Below are positions 29,156 to 36,354 of a DNA stretch of 64,000 nt, in pieces (position 1 is the first letter of the stretch; each line of letters begins with the position of its first letter). The stretch comes from a bacterium (GTDB lineage: Bacteria; Cyanobacteriota; Vampirovibrionia; Obscuribacterales; Obscuribacteraceae), in assembly GCA_016124935.1 (NCBI GenBank), contig WGMS01000004.1, positions 1 to 64,000 on the forward strand. The letters are read 5' to 3'. The position numbers were made by a program, and so were the translations under genes. The notes beneath the pieces are model-generated. The model was given only the letters and a program-made list of their open reading frames with translations. It searched no databases and had not been told where the DNA came from.

Positions 29156-30706
29156 TTGCTGAAAAAACTGCTGGCAGTCCCTCTTTCCCTGACAGTCGTA
29201 TATTCTTTCGCTATGGCGAACATAGCAGTCTCGCCGGTATGGGCTAGTGCCGGCCATGGTGCCTCTTCAAAAGATGAAGCAGCCGAAACTTCTTTCGAAA
29301 AGGCGATGGCGCTGAAGAAAGAAGGCAACACCGGCGGTGCGCTACTTGAGCTGATCAAAGTAGTAAATACCAATCCTCAGATGGTGGAAGCTTATTACCA
29401 GCAAGCGCTTATCTTCAAAGAACAGAACCTCTTGAAGCTGGCCGCCTCCCGACTGGAGCAGGCGATTGCTATCGACCCAGAATTCAAAAAGGGTAGAGTG
29501 CTGCTCGCCACCATAGCAATCGAGCAGGGTGATGTGGGCGAGGCCTTCAAACAGCTGGGCAAGAGCCTGGAGAAAAAAGCAGAAGAGACTCCAGACACCA
29601 AAGACAATACCACTATACTGCAGCAGATTCACAGCGGTCTTCCACCGGCGAACACAAAAAAAACGCCGATAGCCTCAATAGACAGTATAAATTCGAAAGA
29701 TTCCAAGAAAATCAAGAAAGAGAAACCGGTCAGCCGCAAAAGAATCCGGTCGATCATCGCAAGGCGCTACAAACGCTTCGATAAAGTCTATCGCAATCCA
29801 CGCCGCAACAAACCCTGGTACGCTCGCTATACCCGCATGCTGACCTGGGCCTCCCCCTTCAAGTTCAATCGAGACAAAAACAGCGGCAACGACCAGACAG
29901 CCCTGCTCGAAAAGGACCCTCACGAAAACGATCTGAGCAATCGCAACACGGAAAATCACCGCCTTCCTGAAGTCGAAGAGCTTACAGCCCGGGCGGACAG
30001 CCTGGAGCAACCGACTTATAAAAGCCCTCGCTCTAAAAAAGAGGAGAAGGCCCTCGACACTATTCTGGGCAGCGCCCGGGTATCTGGAACCGATCTGGTG
30101 GCACCGGCTCTGGGCCTGGCCGATATTCTGGCGCCGGAAAACAAACTGAAAGAGAACGAAGAAACCAGAGAAGAAAGCAGGAAAGACAGGGCTATAGCAA
30201 CCGAGCCCTCGGAGCCAAAGAAGACAAAACTATTGGCGCAGGAGCCTGTCTCCGAACCGGAGAAGAAGCCTTTCGTTCCCCCGATTCAAGACAAGTGGAC
30301 GGAAAAACTTACCCTGCTGAACAAAAACGGCACCGGCTCTTTGAAAAGAGGAGAAGCCTTCATGTTCTCAGAAGATACCGGAGAAGCTGTGCTCTTCCTT
30401 TCTGACGGCAGCAAAATTCGGCGTATCATCGCACCGAAGCAGAGCGCCGAGCAGATAGTCAAACTGAGACGACCGGATGTAATGGTGCCCAAAGAGCTTC
30501 TCTACGACACTTCGCTGCTCGGCAAAGTGGTCAATAGAACAACTCCAAAATCCTCATTTAGGACTTCGAGTCCTAAATCAAACGTCAATTCCAGTCCTAT
30601 ATTGGACAATAATCCAAACGAGACTCCACCGACCTTTCATATGGAGAAGCTGATGGATGACTCAAGAACTTTTATCGGAGTGATCCGCGACGCCCTGCGC
30701 CTCTAA
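29156..30706 (+). CDS. Secreted TPR protein with basic/disordered C-terminal region
   Basis: TTG start, signal peptide, TPR motifs aa 45-130, low-complexity tail. Confidence 0.75.
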   Translation: MLKKLLAVPLSLTVVYSFAMANIAVSPVWASAGHGASSKDEAAETSFEKAMALKKEGNTGGALLELIKVVNTNPQMVEAYYQQALIFKEQNLLKLAASRLEQAIAIDPEFKKGRVLLATIAIEQGDVGEAFKQLGKSLEKKAEETPDTKDNTTILQQIHSGLPPANTKKTPIASIDSINSKDSKKIKKEKPVSRKRIRSIIARRYKRFDKVYRNPRRNKPWYARYTRMLTWASPFKFNRDKNSGNDQTALLEKDPHENDLSNRNTENHRLPEVEELTARADSLEQPTYKSPRSKKEEKALDTILGSARVSGTDLVAPALGLADILAPENKLKENEETREESRKDRAIATEPSEPKKTKLLAQEPVSEPEKKPFVPPIQDKWTEKLTLLNKNGTGSLKRGEAFMFSEDTGEAVLFLSDGSKIRRIIAPKQSAEQIVKLRRPDVMVPKELLYDTSLLGKVVNRTTPKSSFRTSSPKSNVNSSPILDNNPNETPPTFHMEKLMDDSRTFIGVIRDALRL

Positions 30707-31444
30707 ATCTGAATCTATATGCTCAAAGATCCAGTTATTGAACGAAACCTGGTTGTAGTCCATGAAATTGTGACCGCCCAGGTCATAGACCTTTAAGGTC
30801 GATTGGGGAATGGAGCGATGGATCTCTTGCACATACTGAAATGGTGCCACCGGATCGAACCGTCCGGCAGATAGATGCACAGGACACTTAACCTCTATCG
30901 AAGGACTGACCAGATCAAGTTCGGCGAAATTATCGACAATCTGATTGAGACTATGCAGATCCGTATCGAGCAGAGCCTTGTGCCTCCAGGAAAGCGCTTT
31001 CTCAATAGGTAGATTTTTCATGGTCTGAAAAGGCCCAGATAGAAAGACCTTGAAGAGCTTGCTCACCGGTTTGTAGACCCTACCGGGCAGTGCAGCCAGG
31101 AAAATCCTGCGGGTCATATGAGGGCTTTCCATGGCCAGCTTCAAACTGATGATCGCCCCTAGAGAATGACCGATGAAAATCGCCGGATACTGCACATCGA
31201 CAACCTCGAGACTTTCGAGAATATCGCCGATATGAGCTTCGATATCGGTGGCTTCATAAAGTTCACCGGTTTTTCCATGACCGCGAAGGTCAGGAGTCAG
31301 GCAGCGGTGCCCACGGTTGACCAGGTTGCCCACCTGGGAAGACCACATACCGGCGTGGGAACCGGTGCCATGGATGAGCACCACATCAGGTTTCTGCCGC
31401 GAACGCGGCTGGGCTCCACCCTGAATATCAATGGACAGTTTCAA
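30662..31444 (-). CDS. Alpha/beta hydrolase
   Basis: VVLIHGTGSHAGMWSSQV, FIGHSLGAIISLKL; 3' end overlaps the convergent gene by 45 nt. Confidence 0.9.
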   Translation of the reverse strand: MKLSIDIQGGAQPRSRQKPDVVLIHGTGSHAGMWSSQVGNLVNRGHRCLTPDLRGHGKTGELYEATDIEAHIGDILESLEVVDVQYPAIFIGHSLGAIISLKLAMESPHMTRRIFLAALPGRVYKPVSKLFKVFLSGPFQTMKNLPIEKALSWRHKALLDTDLHSLNQIVDNFAELDLVSPSIEVKCPVHLSAGRFDPVAPFQYVQEIHRSIPQSTLKVYDLGGHNFMDYNQVSFNNWIFEHIDSDLEAQGVADHSDKSS

Positions 31445-31498
31445 ACCGGAATCGCACCTCCTGGTTGCGCCTACCCATTTACTACTATATTACGAAAT

Positions 31499-32701
31499 TC
31501 AGATCTGACCAGAATTAAACTGGATCAATTTATCGAGTTGCGGCTGCATCTTATAGCCAGCCAGCTCGAGGATGGCTGTGGAAATATCATAGACCGCATC
31601 AACTCTGTTGAGACTGCAGAAATCAGGCAGCTCGAGTCGCTTTCTATCCATCTCTTGAACAATAGTGACAATGTCTTCGGGCTTTTTAACCGGCTTGGCC
31701 AGCTTATTGTTGCAAAGTAAATTGACCGTGCCTTCTTCCTGGGGCATCGGTGGCGTGATCACATCGATAGCCATGGGTAATCGCCTGGCTACGGATTCGA
31801 AGGTGGTCAACCCACCAGCCTTGGTGACCATCAGATCCACCGCCGACATAAGATCGGCCATGCGGTCATGAAAAGGTAAGACCGCCGTCGGAATGGGAGA
31901 AAGCACCGACTCTTTCTTTATCCGCTCATACAAGGCTATGTTGTGACCACAGATAAATACGACCTGAATCTCAGAGGCGACAGCCTCGAGGGCCTTGTAA
32001 ATGGGCAGCATGTTGCCACCACCGGCCCAGCCGGCGTTGATACAGATAGTTTTTTTATCGATCGGATCGAGTCCCAGATGTTTTTTGAAATCCGCCGGAG
32101 GACAGACCGAAGGTTTGAGAAAATCCGGATGAACGGGCATACCGGTGACCTTGATTTTCTCAGGCTCGATCCCCCAATAGAGGAGCCGATCACGACCCAG
32201 AGCGTTGGGAACCAGAGTCAAATCGACATCGGGACAAGCCCAACCTCGCCAGAAATCGCCATTGGGATCGGTCACCACCGTCACCAGTTTGGTCTTCTCT
32301 TTGCGCTCCATTTCGGTGAGCGCTTTGGCCAGATAGTGATTGCTCATGGGATGGATAGAGACGATAACATCAGCATCCAGCTCATCGAGAAGCTCAAAAA
32401 GATAGGGTCTCGCCAGACGATAACCGACCTCAGAATCATTGGGTTTGAAGTTCTCTATTGCCCAGTAGTAGTACTTCATTCCCGCTTGACAATGCCGCAG
32501 CAGGAAATTATACATGTCGACAAAATATCTGTTAAGCGGATGACTCTTTTCAACGATATTTTCACAGAGAATTTCGGGTCTCTCCACCCCTTCCTCAATC
32601 TGCGCCGAAAGATCAGCCAGACCCTGGCTGATCGCCAGAGCAGCGCTTCGATGGCCGCCTCCGGTATCGGAGAAAAAGAGACAAATTGAGGTACTGGGCA
32701 T
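31499..32701 (-). CDS. MGDG synthase / processive diacylglycerol glycosyltransferase-like protein (GT28-type)
   Basis: FFSDTGGGHRSAALAISQGL N-terminal motif; VTKAGGLTTFESVARRLPMAI nucleotide-sugar-binding motif. Confidence 0.85.
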   Translation of the reverse strand: MPSTSICLFFSDTGGGHRSAALAISQGLADLSAQIEEGVERPEILCENIVEKSHPLNRYFVDMYNFLLRHCQAGMKYYYWAIENFKPNDSEVGYRLARPYLFELLDELDADVIVSIHPMSNHYLAKALTEMERKEKTKLVTVVTDPNGDFWRGWACPDVDLTLVPNALGRDRLLYWGIEPEKIKVTGMPVHPDFLKPSVCPPADFKKHLGLDPIDKKTICINAGWAGGGNMLPIYKALEAVASEIQVVFICGHNIALYERIKKESVLSPIPTAVLPFHDRMADLMSAVDLMVTKAGGLTTFESVARRLPMAIDVITPPMPQEEGTVNLLCNNKLAKPVKKPEDIVTIVQEMDRKRLELPDFCSLNRVDAVYDISTAILELAGYKMQPQLDKLIQFNSGQI

Positions 32702-32812
32702 GGCCTTATGTTGAATTACTAATTAAAAGGCAGTCTAAAATTCTTGAGAATCTGCTAGTCTGTGGGGACTTGTCATCTAAAATAAGAGCATTAAGCGCGA
32801 GAGACCTCGATA

Positions 32813-34243
32813 ATGTACCATTATTTCAAGAGTTCCGCCATTTACAGCCTGGTTGTCCTGGTCGCAGGGCTAGTTTTTTGCGCGCCAGGCCAGGCTGAAC
32901 CTTCTCGCTTGACCACTGCCCAGGACTGCCAGAAACAGGACCTGGCTTTTGTTTCCAAGACTTTCAGCAACATCCCGCCCCGTCGAGAGCTGAAGAAGTC
33001 GCCTGCGACAGTTGAACTCTATGAATTCGATGAAAGCCCCAGAGGGAACCGATCTCCATTTCTTATGGTGCACGGACTGCGTGGCGAACATTATCCTTAC
33101 TTCAGGTGGCAAAAGGTTGCAAATCATCTGAGCGCCGACAAGAAGTTCAACAGCAATTTCAAAATCTATTTTGCCCGCTATCCCACCGGTAAACGCATGG
33201 AAGAAACCGTTCCCCTTTTTCGCAAAGCGGTGGACCGGCTCTACAACGCCTGTAATCAACGCCAAATTTCGATAATGGCGCTCTCTATAGGCGGCAACCT
33301 GGTCTATGAGTCCCTTACCGATGAAGAGACAGCCGACAAAGTTCGAGTGTTGATGACCCTGGGCACCCCCTTCCATGGCTCGCCTCTGTTCTCTATGGAC
33401 TGGATGCAGTACAGTGTCTACAAAAGACTGGCATGGCCCCTCAGCAGAATAGACCACAGCCTCTCATTACGGCTCTATTTCAGCCGCAACGAAAATCTTT
33501 TAGCCGACTTCGGCTGGGATGATTATGACCGGGCCATCCCCACCATCGGCAAGTTTCGCTCGAGATTGCCGCTAGGTCCTAAAGGAAATCTTGTTCAAGA
33601 CACTGTCACGAACGAACGTCTGCGGGCTATCCATGAAGAGAATCCGCATCTGAAGAAAAAAATCATCGCTTATAGCGGATATTTGAAAAATCCTTATCTA
33701 GAGTCCAAAACAGCACGCTTCATCGAATCGACCGCCATGTATCCGGTCACTTTGTTCTGGGTGAGATTCCCGGCTCATCTTGCCAGAGAGCATCCGGTCC
33801 TCAGAGTGCTTAATCGGGATATCGCCTCGATAGATGTCTGCAAATCAAAAAAAGAAAACATCAAAAGCCCCTATCTCTATGCCCTCAATGACGGCATTAC
33901 ACCGGTGTCGAGCGCCCTCTTCCTATCTGCGCCATCACAGAAAGACGACCAGCAAAAGAAACTGGACAGCTATCTCACCGATGAAAAGCAGATTGCAGAG
34001 CTGCGTCCTCTGGTTGATGTGAAATTGGGTAGAGTGTTCTCTAATATAGATCACCTGACTTTTATAGACGACTTCAGACCGCTTTCCATATCAGAGAAGG
34101 TAAAAGACGCCCTCTCTCCCAACGAGCCGAGCAAGGGCATCTTCGACTGGATTCTATCCGACGTGATCTCCACCGCCAATCTCAGCCCCCATATTGCCGA
34201 AGACAAATCGGTGAAGGGCGAGATTCAAGAGAGCAAAAACTGA
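32813..34243 (+). CDS. Secreted alpha/beta hydrolase (lipase/esterase-like)
   Basis: Signal peptide; FLMVHGLRGEHYPYFRW, IMALSIGGNLVYES (GxSxG nucleophile elbow), TLGTPFHGSPL. Confidence 0.8.
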   Translation: MYHYFKSSAIYSLVVLVAGLVFCAPGQAEPSRLTTAQDCQKQDLAFVSKTFSNIPPRRELKKSPATVELYEFDESPRGNRSPFLMVHGLRGEHYPYFRWQKVANHLSADKKFNSNFKIYFARYPTGKRMEETVPLFRKAVDRLYNACNQRQISIMALSIGGNLVYESLTDEETADKVRVLMTLGTPFHGSPLFSMDWMQYSVYKRLAWPLSRIDHSLSLRLYFSRNENLLADFGWDDYDRAIPTIGKFRSRLPLGPKGNLVQDTVTNERLRAIHEENPHLKKKIIAYSGYLKNPYLESKTARFIESTAMYPVTLFWVRFPAHLAREHPVLRVLNRDIASIDVCKSKKENIKSPYLYALNDGITPVSSALFLSAPSQKDDQQKKLDSYLTDEKQIAELRPLVDVKLGRVFSNIDHLTFIDDFRPLSISEKVKDALSPNEPSKGIFDWILSDVISTANLSPHIAEDKSVKGEIQESKN

Positions 34244-34254
34244 TTTACATGTGG

Positions 34255-34284
34255 TTGACAATATCCAAGGTTCGGATCTACGAT
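34255..34284 (+). promoter_or_regulatory. Candidate sigma70 promoter for the aspS leader (TTGACA-N18-TACGAT)
   Basis: Perfect -35 and 4/6 -10 with 18-bp spacing; predicts a leader transcript starting about 34290. Confidence 0.45.
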
Positions 34285-34326
34285 CCCAGATCTCGAATCC
34301 CGTTACCTGTTGATTGTTATTCGGTC

Positions 34327-34410
34327 GTGACCAACTACATCATCAATAACAATAATAATAACGACAATGATAATCGCAGCTCGCGGTTGTCGGATTCGTT
34401 GCGAAATTAA
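34327..34410 (+). CDS. Asn-rich leader peptide of the attenuator (V/M-TNYIINNNNNNDNDNRSSRLSDSLRN; in-frame upstream ATG at 34249 also possible)
   Basis: Frame read by hand: GTG ACC AAC TAC ATC ATC AAT AAC AAT AAT AAT AAC GAC AAT GAT AAT CGC AGC TCG CGG TTG TCG GAT TCG TTG CGA AAT TAA. Confidence 0.75.
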   Translation: MTNYIINNNNNNDNDNRSSRLSDSLRN

Positions 34411-34468
34411 CAAGTAGAAATTTCAAAACCAAAGAATCGACAACCGCAACAAAAGTTGCGGTTTTTTT
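34369..34468 (+). promoter_or_regulatory. Transcription attenuator: 1:2 hairpin (34369-34377/34383-34391), antiterminator 2:3 (34383-34397/34434-34447), terminator 3:4 (34443-34450/34455-34462) plus T-run
   Basis: Base pairing checked by eye: GATAATCGC/GCGGTTGTC; GCGGTTGTCG(G)ATTC/GAATCGACAACCGC; ACCGCAAC-AAAA-GTTGCGGT-TTTTTT. Confidence 0.85.
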
Positions 34469-34482
34469 GTGCTGGAGGCACC

Positions 34483-35820
34483 ATGACCACACTAACCAGA
34501 AATTACATCTCTGAAATCTCCGAGATCTCAAAATCGCAGGGGAAATCCGTATCGATATCGGGCTTTGTCCAGTCCCAGCGCAATCTGGGCAAGCTGGCTT
34601 TTCTTACTGTCAGAGACGCCAGCGGCAATATCCAGTGCGTCATCGATAGTCCGAGCCTGCTCGAGGCCAGTCAATCGCTCTTGCCCGAAACCCCGGTGCA
34701 ACTCGAAGGAGAGCTGGTGGAGAGCCCTAATGGCAAAGGAGGTCAGGAGATCGTCGTCAAGAGCATGACAAGCTTGTCGACGGTGGAGGCGACACTACCG
34801 GTAGAGCTATCAAAAAACAAGAAGATCGATAAACTGGCAATAAGCACCCTGCTCGATTATCGTCCTCTTACTTTGCGTAACGAAAAGGTGAAAGCGATCT
34901 TCAAAATTGAAGCGGTGATTCTAAGGGCCTTCAGACAATTTCTCGAGAGCCGTAATTTCACCGAAATCAACACACCCAAGATTGTCGCAACAGGCACCGA
35001 AGGCGGTGCACAGCTCTTCAAACTGGAATACTTCGGCAAAGAGGCTTATCTTGCCCAGAGTCCGCAGTTCTACAAGCAGATAATGGTCGGCGTTTTCGAA
35101 CGAGTCTTCGAAACCGCAGCGGTCTATCGCGCCGAGGAACACGACACGACCAGACATCTAAACGAATACATCAGCCTCGACTTCGAGATGGGCTTTATCG
35201 AATCGGAGCAAGATGTCATCGCCATGCAGGTAGAGCTGATGAAGCATATCTTCAAAACCGTTGAAGAGATCTGCCAGAAAGAGCTTGCTCTGTATGAAGC
35301 AAAAGTACCGCATTTCGAAGACATTCCAAGAATAGGCCTGAGCGAAGCCGTAGCCCTTCTAAAGAGCAAGTATGGCTGGGCTCCAGCAAAAGAGAGCGAA
35401 TACGAGGATCTGGATCCGGCTGGTGAGCGTATTCTGTGTGAGCATTTCGAAAAGGAAGAAGGTCTTGACCTTGTCTATGTAATGCATTACCCCCTTGCGG
35501 CACGCCCCTTTTACACCATGCCCCTGGGCAACAATAGCGGACCTGCCAAAAGTCGAGGCTTCGACCTGCTTTTCCGTGGTCTCGAGATAACCACCGGCGG
35601 CCAGCGTATTCATCAGTATCCGGATTTAGTCGGCGCCATCGAGGCTAGAGACATGGACCCCGCGCTCTTCACCGAATACCTGCAGTGTTTTAAACACGGC
35701 ATGCCACCCCATGGTGGTCTGGCTATCGGTCTGGAGCGCCTGGCCAAACAACTGCTGGGCCTGAAAAGCGTCAAAGAGTCGGCGCTCTTTCCAAGAGATC
35801 TAAATAGAATTCGCCCATAA
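34483..35820 (+). CDS. Archaeal-type aspartyl-tRNA synthetase (probably non-discriminating / tRNA(Asn)-serving AspRS2)
   Basis: Class IIb motifs: VATGTEGGAQLFKLEYFGKEAYLAQSPQFYKQIM, YRAEEHDTTRHLNEYISLDFEMGFI, EITTGGQRIHQY, GMPPHGGLAIGLERLAKQLLGLKSVKESALFPRD; SD GGAGG before ATG 34483. Confidence 0.9.
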   Translation: MTTLTRNYISEISEISKSQGKSVSISGFVQSQRNLGKLAFLTVRDASGNIQCVIDSPSLLEASQSLLPETPVQLEGELVESPNGKGGQEIVVKSMTSLSTVEATLPVELSKNKKIDKLAISTLLDYRPLTLRNEKVKAIFKIEAVILRAFRQFLESRNFTEINTPKIVATGTEGGAQLFKLEYFGKEAYLAQSPQFYKQIMVGVFERVFETAAVYRAEEHDTTRHLNEYISLDFEMGFIESEQDVIAMQVELMKHIFKTVEEICQKELALYEAKVPHFEDIPRIGLSEAVALLKSKYGWAPAKESEYEDLDPAGERILCEHFEKEEGLDLVYVMHYPLAARPFYTMPLGNNSGPAKSRGFDLLFRGLEITTGGQRIHQYPDLVGAIEARDMDPALFTEYLQCFKHGMPPHGGLAIGLERLAKQLLGLKSVKESALFPRDLNRIRP

Positions 35821-35886
35821 CAGATATCCGATGCGCTATTATATGCAGACCGAATGAGACCCCCGCCTATATAAGGATCATCCACT

Positions 35887-36288
35887 ATGGCTGTCAAAAC
35901 AGAAGTAAAGTTGAGCAATCTATCCTACGCCATCCTCTATGTCCCAGATGCCGCAAAGGCTTTGCCTTTCTATCAGGACATACTGGGCATGACGGTCAAG
36001 CTCAATGACGAAGGCTGGATCGAACTGGAATCGGGCCCTTGCACACTTGCCCTTCACAGTAGCGATGATTTAGATTCTCACAACGAGAGAGCCGCAATGC
36101 CCACTATGGTGTTTCAAGTAGAGAATATTCAAGAAGCCTATGATTCACTAAAAGCAAAAGGGATTGAATTCTCCAAAGAACCCCACGAAGTCTGCTCAAC
36201 CCCGGAACACACCGGTCTATCGGCTGACTTCAAAGATCCCTGGGGCAACTCGCTTTCGATCTTCGGCATGGTTCCCAAAGCCAAATAA
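35887..36288 (+). CDS. VOC-family (glyoxalase-like) protein
   Basis: YAILYVPDAAKALPFYQDILGMTV ... FKDPWGNSLSIFGMV. Confidence 0.88.
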   Translation: MAVKTEVKLSNLSYAILYVPDAAKALPFYQDILGMTVKLNDEGWIELESGPCTLALHSSDDLDSHNERAAMPTMVFQVENIQEAYDSLKAKGIEFSKEPHEVCSTPEHTGLSADFKDPWGNSLSIFGMVPKAK

Positions 36289-36314
36289 GCCGAATTAAAG
36301 CAAGAAAAAACGGC

Positions 36315-36345
36315 GCAAGAGGCGGGTCCCCGGGACTCGCCTCTT
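36315..36345. terminator. Bidirectional terminator between VOC gene and addA
   Basis: CAAGAGGCGGGTCCCCGGGACTCGCCTCTTG strong inverted repeat between converging genes. Confidence 0.7.
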
Positions 36346-36354
36346 GTTATTTCA

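Noticed and set aside
31943-32689. 248-aa plus-strand ORF
   Set aside because: Antisense to the MGDG-synthase-like glycosyltransferase.
34243-34483. T-box riboswitch upstream of the AspRS gene
   Set aside because: No T-box consensus (AGGGTGGNACCGCG-like) or Stem I features were seen; the Asn-rich frame and nested hairpins fit peptide-based attenuation better.
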